This document shows, in pieces, positions 52,426-60,176 of a stretch of DNA of 64,000 nucleotides. Source of the stretch: Ancylobacter lacus (GTDB lineage: Bacteria; Pseudomonadota; Alphaproteobacteria; Rhizobiales; Xanthobacteraceae). The notes beneath the pieces were generated by a model. It worked only from the letters and a program-made list of their open reading frames with translations, did not search any database and was not told the DNA's origin. The position numbers were made by a program, and so were the translations under genes. Position 1 is the stretch's first letter; the number at the start of each line of letters is the position of its first letter. Location: positions 32,317 through 96,316 of the forward strand of contig NZ_JAHBGE010000036.1 of NCBI RefSeq assembly GCF_018390635.1. The letters are read 5' to 3'.

Positions 52426-53556
52426 TCAGTAGCCGCCGGCCTTTCCCAGCGCGGTGATCAGCTCCCGCACGTCCTTGCCGCGATTGCGCCAGAAGGCGGG
52501 CGAGGTGCAGCTCGCCAGCGCTCGACCCCACCCATAGACCGACAGCCGGCCGACCACGTCGCGGGCGATGAGCAGGCGGCGCACGCCCTTGTGACCACGG
52601 GCGGCCGCGAGGCACACCGCGATCCGCGCCCGGCCTTCGAGGCGCTGCCACGCACCGGTGGCGGCCAGAACCTCCGCCCGGCCCGGCGCGACCGGCCACA
52701 GATCGAGCATGGTGCGGAAGTGCCGGCCGATCCGGCCCCTGCCATGGCGTTCCAGCCGGCGGATCACCCACTCCAGCTCCCCCGGGGCCAGCCGCTCCAG
52801 CAGGAGCCGGCCCTCGAGCAGGGTGCGCAGGCGCAGCGTGCAGCGCCGGAAGCCCCGGTTGGCGAGCTGGTCGTGGATGACGAGGTGAAGGAACTGGTGC
52901 CGCAGCGCCGGGATCGCCACCTCTGCCCGGCCCAGCCGCGCGGGCGTGGCCGCGGCCATGAGTTCGTCCGCCGGCAGGATGGCGGCGAACGGCCGGTGGA
53001 CGGCGTGGCGGTGCAGCTCGATTCGCGTGCCGTCCGCCGGCCGGCGCATGGGCGGCAGCTGGTGGCGCCCGGCCTGGTCGCCGGCATAGTCTTCCGCCAC
53101 CCAGTCGAAGCCGAGCGCCTCCAGAACCCCGGCGGCGGCCATGGCCTGTTCCGGGGGCACCAGCAGATCGAGGTCGGACAGCACCCGCAGGCCGGCATCG
53201 GGGTAAAGGCCGTCGATCAGCCGGTTGGCGCCCTTCAGCAGCACCGGCACCACGCCGGCGGCGTTGAGCGCGGCGGCGACCTCTTCCAGCGCCTGCGTCA
53301 TCCGGGCGTTGCGCGCCACATTCGCCCGGTTGAACAGCGCCAGCACGTCGGCCACCTCCGCCGGCAGCCGGGCGGTGAGCCCGGCCCGGCCGAGGATGGG
53401 GCCGAGGGCGACGAGGACGAAATGGCGGTCCGCCTCGGCGATCACCGGCGCCCAGTCACCGACGCTGCCGAGTTCCGCGGCGAGGCCGTCACGGCCGGTG
53501 GAGCCGGGCAGCAGCCCGAGCACATCGACCAGCAGGTCGAAGCTCGGTCGGGTCAC
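52426..53556 (-). CDS. PF14907-type nucleotidyltransferase
   Basis: A 376-residue nucleotidyltransferase of the uncharacterised NTP_transf_5 family. The palm shows GVVPVLLKGANRLIDGLYPD, then LSDLDLLVPPEQ with the metal pair Asp128 and Asp130, and RIELHRHAVHRPF. The helical C-terminal half ends in a conserved WRNRGKDVRELITAL. The start is a GTG at 53556 overlapping the kinase stop (GTGA), so the two are co-translated; ~140 bases upstream of it have no coding support in frame. The same family occurs in some lasso-peptide clusters. It ends the cassette at 52426-54849. Confidence 0.82.
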   Translation of the reverse strand: MTRPSFDLLVDVLGLLPGSTGRDGLAAELGSVGDWAPVIAEADRHFVLVALGPILGRAGLTARLPAEVADVLALFNRANVARNARMTQALEEVAAALNAAGVVPVLLKGANRLIDGLYPDAGLRVLSDLDLLVPPEQAMAAAGVLEALGFDWVAEDYAGDQAGRHQLPPMRRPADGTRIELHRHAVHRPFAAILPADELMAAATPARLGRAEVAIPALRHQFLHLVIHDQLANRGFRRCTLRLRTLLEGRLLLERLAPGELEWVIRRLERHGRGRIGRHFRTMLDLWPVAPGRAEVLAATGAWQRLEGRARIAVCLAAARGHKGVRRLLIARDVVGRLSVYGWGRALASCTSPAFWRNRGKDVRELITALGKAGGY

Positions 53557-54620
53557 GGCAGCAGGCCGGCGGGAAGCCGCCGCTCCGTCAGCGCCCGCGC
53601 CGCCGCGCGCACATCGCCATAGACGAGGCGGCAGGCCGGCACACGCTCCAGCAGCGCGAGCAGGGAGCGCAGCTCCGCCTCGCCTTCCGGCGGCCATGTG
53701 CCCCCGGCGATGATGGCGCGCAACAGATCGCGCGGCGGCACCGGTTCCGCCCGCAGGGCGCTGCCGGCCTCATAGCGCGGCAGCACGATGGCGGCGACGG
53801 GATGGCCGGCCGCGGCGGCCAGAGCGCCCGCCGGCCGGAAATAGCGCACCGTCGTCGCGCCGATGACCGAAGGCGGGGTTTCGGCGAAGCCGGGATGCAG
53901 CTCGGTGAAGACCGGCCAGCTCCCCGGCTTCACGCTCATCGCCATGGGGAACGGCCAGACTTCACCGGTGTCGGCGTCCACCGGGGCGAGATCGTCGGAG
54001 AGCAGGGTGCCGCCATGGGCCAGAAGGGCGCCGGCCAGCGTGGTCTTGCCGCTGCCCGAGGCCGCCGGCAGCAGCACCGCGCCGCCGCCCGGCAATGCCA
54101 CCGCGGCGGCATGGAACAGCGCCAACCAGCGGCGACCGGCATGGATGCGCGCGGCAAGCTGGCGGATGGCGAGCCAGCGGCCCATGGGCGCCGAGCCGGG
54201 GCGGTGGGCGATGACGCCGTCCACCGTGACCAGCGCCTGGCCTTCGGGTGTCACAAAGAGATCGACGCGCGGCCCCGCCGGCACGTCGCCGGCCGGGGCA
54301 TCCGCCAGCATCGGGGCAAGGGCGCCGGAAAAGGTGCGGGCAAGCGGATCGGGCCAGCAGCGCACGCGGGCGCTGCCCGGGCCGAGGCGGATGGTGCCGT
54401 GAAAGGCGGGGGGATGGTCCGGCGGCTCGGCCCGCTCCGGCGGGACGACCGGGGGAAGGTTCTCCTCGCGCAGGGCGTCGGCGGCGCGGGCGCCGTCGTC
54501 CTCCGTGTCGAAGAGCCAGAGGCGGCCGGAGGCTATATGCTGAACGACGCTGCCACCCGCGAAGGGCAGCAGCACGATGTCGGCACGGCTGGTGGCGCGG
54601 GACGGCGACGCGATCGTCAT
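53553..54620 (-). CDS. HPr-kinase-related protein
   Basis: A 355-residue protein with an HprK C-terminal-like kinase. A conserved LFHAAAVALPGGGAVLLPAA leads into the P-loop ASGSGKTTLAG (~187-197), followed by LLSDDLAPVD (~207-216), as in HPr kinase. Residues 1-160 are not an HprK N-domain; they start VLLPFAGGSVVQHIASGRLW, and whether they hold a PqqD-like fold cannot be judged. No PTS gene is near, so HPr is an unlikely substrate. It lies 55 bases downstream of the 57-residue peptide gene and overlaps the nucleotidyltransferase. Confidence 0.8.
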   Translation of the reverse strand: MTIASPSRATSRADIVLLPFAGGSVVQHIASGRLWLFDTEDDGARAADALREENLPPVVPPERAEPPDHPPAFHGTIRLGPGSARVRCWPDPLARTFSGALAPMLADAPAGDVPAGPRVDLFVTPEGQALVTVDGVIAHRPGSAPMGRWLAIRQLAARIHAGRRWLALFHAAAVALPGGGAVLLPAASGSGKTTLAGALLAHGGTLLSDDLAPVDADTGEVWPFPMAMSVKPGSWPVFTELHPGFAETPPSVIGATTVRYFRPAGALAAAAGHPVAAIVLPRYEAGSALRAEPVPPRDLLRAIIAGGTWPPEGEAELRSLLALLERVPACRLVYGDVRAAARALTERRLPAGLLP

Positions 54621-54675
54621 GACACGATAAGCTGAAGGCGGCCGGTCGGTTTCCCGCGCCCGGCCGCCGTCGGCG

Positions 54676-54849
54676 TCACTCGAAGCTGCCGTCGCCCGCG
54701 GCCTCGGCCACCTTGGCGTCGAACAGCAGGGCGGCGATCGGAGCGGCGGCCAGCAGCTTGCCCATGCCCTTCATCGCGTCGCGGCGGCCGGCGTCGTGGC
54801 TGGCGGCCTCGGTGGTGGTTTCGGTGGAGCGGTTGTCGTGGTCGGCCAT
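54676..54849 (-). CDS. 57-residue peptide, possible modified-peptide precursor
   Basis: A small gene with an AAGGA site nine bases ahead of ATG 54849. The product has a polar first part (MADHDNRSTETTTEAASHDA), then GRRDAMKGMGKLLAAAPIAA, a twin-arginine-like then hydrophobic stretch, and ends KVAEAAGDGSFE. It is the first gene of the kinase/nucleotidyltransferase cassette, so it may be the substrate. Either the RR-motif is a Tat signal releasing a tiny C-terminal peptide, or the first ~25 residues are a leader. A Ser lies third from the end. No known family recognised. Confidence 0.65.
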   Translation of the reverse strand: MADHDNRSTETTTEAASHDAGRRDAMKGMGKLLAAAPIAALLFDAKVAEAAGDGSFE

Positions 54850-55205
54850 ACGGGTGTTCCTTCTGTGGGGGCAGGCGTCTTATCGGGGCAAACGTCGGCG
54901 CGGGCGCACCCGCTGGTTCAGGCATGAAACCGTCGTGTCGCTGCAGGCAGAGCGAGGACCGAGAACGTCCAGTCTGGCATCGCCCGGGTGGTGATGCCGG
55001 TCGTATCTGTTCGCCTCATTCCTGTGCGTGGCCAAGGCCATGCGACCCTCGGGGAGGGATACTCGATCCTTAGGTCAGGATTTTACCTCTGGCCTCGGGC
55101 GACGCAAGCCGGAGGCAACCGCCTTCGGCCTGCTTTGCGCGCTGTTTGACGGCAAATATGAACAAAGTTCCGGGGTGTTGCGCATCGGCAGCACACCCTC
55201 CTGCC
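54850..55205. other. Intergenic region between peptide cassette and RTX-like genes
   Basis: About 356 bases. An imperfect GCCGGAGGC/GCCTTCGGC hairpin at ~55108-55129 lies 77 bases after the stop of the first RTX-like gene and may end its transcript. The promoter of the peptide cassette should be near 54880-55000, but I could not identify it. No gene is supported. Confidence 0.45.
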
Positions 55206-56708
55206 TCACGCCCCGAAGACGAAGTCCGAGGCGTCGAGGGTGAGGGCGGTGTTGGCCCTGTTCTGCACCGTCACGCTGTTGCCGCTGCCGAAGTCGATCG
55301 TCACCGTCGACGTGCCGTTGCCGGTGACGTTGAGCTCGCCGAAGGAGGAATAGCCATAGGCGGAGACGTCGATCAGGTCGTCGCCGGTGCCGGAGCCGGC
55401 GACCTGGCCGAAGTCATAGATGGTGTCGGCGCCGCTGCCGGGCTGGAACACGAAGGTGTCGTTACCGCCGATCACCGTGGTGTCGGCATCGATGGTGCCG
55501 GAGACATCGCCATAGAGCTTGTCATCGCCGGTGCCGCCGTCGAGCCGGTCGTTGCCGCAGGTCAGGGAAGCATTCAAGAATACGGTGCCGCCGTCACCGA
55601 CCAGAGTGTCGGCGCCGGCGCCGCCATAGAGCGTGTCGCCGCCGCCGACGGAGACGCAGGTGGAGCCATTGCCGAACTGCACGCCGTCGCCATAGATCGT
55701 GTCGTCGCCGTCCTCTCCATAGAGCGTATCGGCCCCGCCTTTCGCGGTCGAGCCGCTGCGCACGGCGAAGTAATAGCCGTCGCCATACAGGGTGTCGATG
55801 CCGCCACCGGCATACACCGTGTCGTTGCCGCCCGTAGCGGTCGCATTCAGACCATAGCCGAGTTGGCTCCCATCGCCGACAAATAGGTTGTTACCATCAT
55901 TGCCATAGAGCGTGTCATTGCCGCCGGTGGCTGTACTGGATACGCCATAGCCGAGAGAGCCGGCGTCGCCGTAAAGCACGTCGGATTCTGTGCCGGTGCC
56001 GGCATAGAGCGTGTCGTTGCCGCCGACAGTCGTGGTGGATTCGCCATTGCCGAGCACATTGGCGTCGCCATAGAGCGTGTCCTTGCCCGCCCCGCCCCGT
56101 AGAATGTCGTCGCCCCCGAACGCGCTGGAGCCGTTGTCAGTGGCCATTGATCGGCCATCGCCGTAGATCGCGTCGTTGCTGGCGCTGCCGGTGATGGTGT
56201 CGTTGCCGCCCCTGGCCCAGGCCATGAAATAACCATCGCCATACGCGGTCGTAGCTACTGTTGCGGCTGAGAGGTCGATGATGTCGTTGCCGCCCTGGAC
56301 CAGGTCGCTGGCCGAGGTGCCCACGACGGTGTTGGTGTCGCCATACACGGTCTTGAGATGCGATCCAGCGGTCCAGATCACGTCATTGCCGAGCCCGCCA
56401 GAGAGCGTGGCGTCGGTGGCGTATTCGTTGCCGGCATTGGCAGGGCGGACGGTGAAGTCCATGATGTCGTCGCCGGCCCCGGCGTCGAAGCTGGTGAAGC
56501 CGGAGAAGCGCAGCGCGTTGGTGCCGGAGAGGGTGAGGTCGTAGATGAAGGCCTCGTTGGCGTTGCTGCCGGTCAGCGTCTTGTCCGAAGAGGTCGCGGT
56601 GTAGATGACCGAGCTGCCGTAGAAGCCGTAGGTCGACAGCGTCTCGTTGGTGGTGGTGTTGGTGGTGATGCTCGTACGGCTGAATTTGCCGGAACGCGTG
56701 AACTGCAT
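55206..56708 (-). CDS. RTX-like calcium-binding repeat protein, paralogue 1
   Basis: A 500-residue acidic protein built of hemolysin-type nonapeptide repeats in variant form (GGNDTLYG, GGNDTVYAGGGIDTLYGDG, GGADTLYGEDGDDTIYGDG). The N-terminal ~90 residues (MQFTRSGKFSRTS, TYGFYGSS, NEAFIYDLTLSGTNALRFSG) are shared with the two paralogues. The C-terminal ~60 residues (DLIDVSAYGYSSFGELNVTG, DASDFVFGA) resemble type I secretion signals. Two Cys (TCVS, LTCGND) sit in the repeats, unusual for RTX. The start at 56708 has a GAGGGG site. It is likely secreted by the transporter upstream. Confidence 0.85.
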   Translation of the reverse strand: MQFTRSGKFSRTSITTNTTTNETLSTYGFYGSSVIYTATSSDKTLTGSNANEAFIYDLTLSGTNALRFSGFTSFDAGAGDDIMDFTVRPANAGNEYATDATLSGGLGNDVIWTAGSHLKTVYGDTNTVVGTSASDLVQGGNDIIDLSAATVATTAYGDGYFMAWARGGNDTITGSASNDAIYGDGRSMATDNGSSAFGGDDILRGGAGKDTLYGDANVLGNGESTTTVGGNDTLYAGTGTESDVLYGDAGSLGYGVSSTATGGNDTLYGNDGNNLFVGDGSQLGYGLNATATGGNDTVYAGGGIDTLYGDGYYFAVRSGSTAKGGADTLYGEDGDDTIYGDGVQFGNGSTCVSVGGGDTLYGGAGADTLVGDGGTVFLNASLTCGNDRLDGGTGDDKLYGDVSGTIDADTTVIGGNDTFVFQPGSGADTIYDFGQVAGSGTGDDLIDVSAYGYSSFGELNVTGNGTSTVTIDFGSGNSVTVQNRANTALTLDASDFVFGA

Positions 56709-56871
56709 GGTTCGCCCCTCACTGGCCATTCGCTTCGAAGTCCAGCGATCGGGGCATTGTTGCTCCGGGCGTGACGGGGTCAAGCCCGGGCGCGAAGATT
56801 GCCGGCTTTTAGGTTCCAAACACCAGAAAAAGACCAGGCCTTTGACCGCCGCGTCACTACCGCTTGGGAAA

Positions 56872-56894
56872 GGCGGGGCGGTGGCCGCCCCGCC
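56872..56894 (-). terminator. Hairpin after RTX-like paralogue 2
   Basis: GGCGGGGCGG (56872-56881) and CCGCCCCGCC (56885-56894) pair perfectly around TGG, 16 bases beyond the stop and followed on the minus strand by TTTCCC. A probable terminator. Confidence 0.6.
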
Positions 56895-56909
56895 ACAACC
56901 GACGCATTG

Positions 56910-58334
56910 TCACGTCGCGAAGATGAAATCCGAGGCGGTGAGGGTGAGGGACGTGTTGTTCCAGTTCTTCACCGCGACGGTGTTGCCGTCGCCGAAGTTG
57001 ACCGTCACCGTGGCGGTGTTGTTGTTGGTGATGGTGAGGCTGGAGAACGAGGTGTAGCCATAGGCGGAGACGTCGATCCGGTCGACGCCCCGTGAGCCGC
57101 CACTGCTGAAATCATAGATGGTGTCGGCGCCGCTGCCGGGCTCGAACACGAAGGTGTCGTTGCCGCCGATGAGGGCTCCGTTGGCCTTGGTGGAAATGTC
57201 GCCATAGAGCTTGTCGTTGCCGGCGCCACCGTCGAGGATGTCGTTGCCGCAGGTGACGGTGGAGGACGCGGTCGTCGTGTCGGCGTCGCCCACCAGCGTG
57301 TCGATGCCGATGCCGCCATACAGCTTGTCGTTGCCGCAGACGATGGTCGAGGCGTTCGTCGTGGAGCTGCCGAGGGTCAGGCCGTCGCCATAGAGGCCGT
57401 CACTGCCGCCCTGGCCGTAGATGGTGTCATTGCCGCAGGTGACGCTTGAGTTCGCCCCGGTGCCCATGAACCGTGCGTCGCCGACCAGGTAGGTATCGCT
57501 GCCATTGCTGCCATAGATGGTGTCGTCGCCGCCCCAGGCCTTGGCGTTCGAGATCGTGGCCATCTGGTAGGCGTCGCCCTGGATGGAGTCGGCATCGGTG
57601 CCGGGCGTGCTCGCCGTTCCGCCGTAGAGAATGTCGTTACCGCCATAGGCGCTGGAACCGGCTCCGGCCGCCATCGTGTAGGCGTCGCCATAGATGGTGT
57701 CGCGGCCCGCGCCGCCATAGATGGTGTCGTTGCCACCCCAGGCGGTCGAGCTGGCGCTGAGGCCAAGCCGGTAGGCATCTCCATAGATGACGTCATTGGC
57801 GTTGCTGCCGGTGACGGTGTCGGCTCCGCCCTTCGCCCAGGAGAGATCGGAGCCGTCGGCATAGACCGTGGTGCCGACGGTGGCGGCGGCGACGTTGATG
57901 GTGTCGGCCCCGCCGATGGTTTCGTTGCCGGAGGTCCCGGTCATGGTCGCGCTGTCGCCATACACCGTGCCGAGATTGCTGCCGGCGGTCCAGATCACGT
58001 CATCGCCGAGCCCGCCAGAGAGCGTGGCCGCCGTTGCATAGGGGCTGCTGGCATTCGCGGCGCGGACGGTGAAGTCCATGATGTCGTCGCCGGCACCGGC
58101 ATCGAAAGCGGTGAAGCCAGAGAAGCGCAGCGCGTTGGTGCCGTTCAGCGTGAGGTCGTAGATGAAGGCTTCGTTCTCGTCGCTGCCGGTCAGCGTCGTG
58201 TCGCCACCGGAGGCGGTATAGATCAGCGAGCTTCCGTAGAAGCCGTAAGTCGACAGGGTTTCGTTGGTGGTGGTGTTGGTGGTGCTGCTGGTCCGGTTGA
58301 ACTTGCCGCTGCGCGTGAACTGTACCATTGCCAT
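56910..58334 (-). CDS. RTX-like calcium-binding repeat protein, paralogue 2
   Basis: A 474-residue protein (or 472 if it starts at ATG 58328). It shares with the others the N-terminus MVQFTRSGKFNRTS, TYGFYGSS and NEAFIYDLTLNGTNALRFSG. About a dozen RTX-like units (GGNDTIYGGAGRDTIYGDA, GGDDTIYGSNGSDTY) follow, then a C-terminus RIDVSAYGYTSFSSLTITNN and TLTASDFIFAT. Three repeats begin with Cys instead of Gly (TCGND, VCGND, TCGND). The ribosome site is weak. The transcript probably ends at the 56872 hairpin. Calcium binding is inferred from the repeats. Confidence 0.85.
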   Translation of the reverse strand: MAMVQFTRSGKFNRTSSTTNTTTNETLSTYGFYGSSLIYTASGGDTTLTGSDENEAFIYDLTLNGTNALRFSGFTAFDAGAGDDIMDFTVRAANASSPYATAATLSGGLGDDVIWTAGSNLGTVYGDSATMTGTSGNETIGGADTINVAAATVGTTVYADGSDLSWAKGGADTVTGSNANDVIYGDAYRLGLSASSTAWGGNDTIYGGAGRDTIYGDAYTMAAGAGSSAYGGNDILYGGTASTPGTDADSIQGDAYQMATISNAKAWGGDDTIYGSNGSDTYLVGDARFMGTGANSSVTCGNDTIYGQGGSDGLYGDGLTLGSSTTNASTIVCGNDKLYGGIGIDTLVGDADTTTASSTVTCGNDILDGGAGNDKLYGDISTKANGALIGGNDTFVFEPGSGADTIYDFSSGGSRGVDRIDVSAYGYTSFSSLTITNNNTATVTVNFGDGNTVAVKNWNNTSLTLTASDFIFAT

Positions 58335-58572
58335 GCCGCCATTTCTGCAACATCAACGGAATTGCCGTCGATTTGGAGGCACTCTTGCAGCAGTGCTTTG
58401 CCGGCGGCAAGCGGCATCAGCCGGCTGGGCCTGTCGAAGATTGGTGGGATTTTCGGCCCGACCCGCATCCCGTTCGCAGCGACAGGTCGTGCCGGTATCC
58501 CAATGCGTGCGGATATGCTCAGCCTCATGGCACACGGCCGTCGGCCCTTCCGAGAGCCGTCTGGATCGGCTG

Positions 58573-58600
58573 GAGGCGAGAGCGGCGCGGCTCTCGCCTC
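58573..58600 (-). terminator. Hairpin after RTX-like paralogue 3
   Basis: GAGGCGAGAGC (58573-58583) and GCTCTCGCCTC (58590-58600) pair perfectly over 11 bp around a six-base loop, 16 bases beyond the stop. No T-tract follows on the minus strand. Confidence 0.5.
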
Positions 58601-58615
58601 ACACCACCCGCCCGC

Positions 58616-59848
58616 TCAGGTCGAGGCGAACTTGAAATCGGAGGCGGACAGGGTGAAGCCGTTCATGAAGCCGTAGACGGTAATGGAATTGCCGTCGCCG
58701 AGATCGACCTGCCAGCCGCCGTAGGGGTCCTGGCTGATCGAGAGCTGGTCGAAATCGGTATAGCCGTAGCCCGAGATGTCGATCACATCCTTGCCGTACC
58801 TGGTGTCGGTGCCGTTTCCGAACCCCATGATCGTGTCATTCCCGCTGCCCGGGTCGAAAATGAAGGTGTCGTTTCCGCCGACCGCGTTGCCGTTGAGGGC
58901 GTCGAAATCGCCGTAGAGCTGGTCGTCGCCGGCGCCGCCGATCAGTATGTCGTCGCCACTGTACTGGGTGCCGTTCGCCGCCACGGTGGCGGTGTCCCCG
59001 TACAGTCTGTCGTTGCCGTCTCCGCCGACCAGCGTGTCGTTGCCGCAATATACCGTATAGCTCGCGCCAGCGTGCGGGCCCGACGAGCTGCCGGCGTAGA
59101 AGCCCTCCCCGTAGAGCGAGTCATCCCCGGAGCCGCCGGTAAGCTGGTCGTCGCCACCCGTCGCTGTCGCCCCCGAACCCAAGGCCAGCCTGTCCGCGTC
59201 GCCCACGACGTAGTAGTTCTCGCTCCCGCCGCTGCCGTCGAAAATGTCATTGCCGCCCGTGGCGCTGGCATTGGCATCGTTGGCGAGGCGGAAGGCATCT
59301 CCGCAGACGTAGTCGCTCTTCGCGCTGCCGACGATGGTGTCGTTGCCGCCTTTGGCACAGTTCAGATCGTAACCGTCGCCATAAGCCTTGGTGGAATCGG
59401 AGGCAGCGGAAAGGTCGATCCTGTCGTCGCCGCCCTGCACCTGGCTGCTCGATGTGCCGGTCATGGTGGCTTCGTCGCCATAGATGTTGTTGAGGTGCGC
59501 GCCGGCCGACCAGATCACATCATTGCCAAGCCCGCCGGACACGTCGGCATCGGTGCCGTATTCATGGCCGGCATTGGCCGCACGCACGGTGAAGTCCATG
59601 ATGTCGTCGCCGGCACCGGCATCGAAGGCGGTGAAGCCGGAAAAGCGCAGCGCGTTGGTGCCCGACAGCGTGAGGTCGTAGATGAAGGCTTCGTTGTAGG
59701 CGCTGCCGGTCAGGGTCGTGTCGCCGCCCTGGGCCGTGTAGATGCCCGAGCTGCCGTAGAAGCCGTAGGTCGACAGCACCTCACCGGTCGTGGTGTTGGT
59801 GGTCGTGCTGTTTCTGCTGAATTTGCCGCTGCGCGTGAACTGCACCAT
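58616..59848 (-). CDS. RTX-like calcium-binding repeat protein, paralogue 3
   Basis: A 410-residue member, shorter than the other two. It begins MVQFTRSGKFSRNSTTTN, then TYGFYGSSGIYTAQGGDTTL, and has RTX-like repeats (GGDDQLTGGSGDDSLYGEG, DTLVGGDGNDRLYGD, DDILIGGAGDDQLYGD). The C-terminus DVIDISGYGYTDFDQLSISQ and GFTLSASDFKFAST differs most from the other two. Cysteines occur in LNCAKGG, YVCGDA and VYCGND. The ATG at 59848 has an AAAGGGA site. First in order after the secretion operon, so likely the founding cargo. Confidence 0.85.
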   Translation of the reverse strand: MVQFTRSGKFSRNSTTTNTTTGEVLSTYGFYGSSGIYTAQGGDTTLTGSAYNEAFIYDLTLSGTNALRFSGFTAFDAGAGDDIMDFTVRAANAGHEYGTDADVSGGLGNDVIWSAGAHLNNIYGDEATMTGTSSSQVQGGDDRIDLSAASDSTKAYGDGYDLNCAKGGNDTIVGSAKSDYVCGDAFRLANDANASATGGNDIFDGSGGSENYYVVGDADRLALGSGATATGGDDQLTGGSGDDSLYGEGFYAGSSSGPHAGASYTVYCGNDTLVGGDGNDRLYGDTATVAANGTQYSGDDILIGGAGDDQLYGDFDALNGNAVGGNDTFIFDPGSGNDTIMGFGNGTDTRYGKDVIDISGYGYTDFDQLSISQDPYGGWQVDLGDGNSITVYGFMNGFTLSASDFKFAST

Positions 59849-60166
59849 CTTCGTTATCCCTTTGGAGCACGTATCCAAATCGTCCGCGACTTGCCTAAAC
59901 AAGTTCCCCAAGCAGCGGGGTACCGCAAGTCCGGAGCGCCCGTTCGGGGTGGCGAAGTTTGGTGCCATCGGCCGCGGACCGTGCTCCCCCGCCGATTGGG
60001 GCCGGATCCTGTGTCCGGGATGCCCGTGAACGCGCCGCGCGGCCTGGCGGCCTCGATGCCATGGGCCGGCTGCCCCGCCCGCCATGAGGCGGGCGTGGTG
60101 CAGGGCGGGCGTCGAAGGCGGTAGAGAGAAGCGCGGGCGGGGTGGAGGAGCGGTGAGCCCGTGGCC
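59849..60166. other. Intergenic region between HlyD gene and RTX-like paralogue 3
   Basis: About 318 bases. The 60147-60176 hairpin bounds it on the right. A moderately AT-rich stretch at ~59870-59910 ahead of the RTX start could be the promoter, with a TTGTTT element visible on the minus strand, but I could not fix a -10. No gene is supported. Confidence 0.45.
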
Positions 60167-60176
60167 TCACCGCTCC
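60147..60176 (-). terminator. Hairpin overlapping the stop of the HlyD-type gene
   Basis: GGAGCGGTGAG (60147-60157) and CTCACCGCTCC (60166-60176) pair perfectly over 11 bp around an eight-base loop and include the TGA stop of the adaptor gene (60167-60169). No T-tract follows, so a transcript-end or stabilising role is likely, separating the transporter from its substrates. Confidence 0.5.

Noticed and set aside
55206..59848. RTX repeats read as toxin genes
   Set aside because: No pore-forming, lipase, protease or adhesin domain is present, so only repeat proteins can be claimed.
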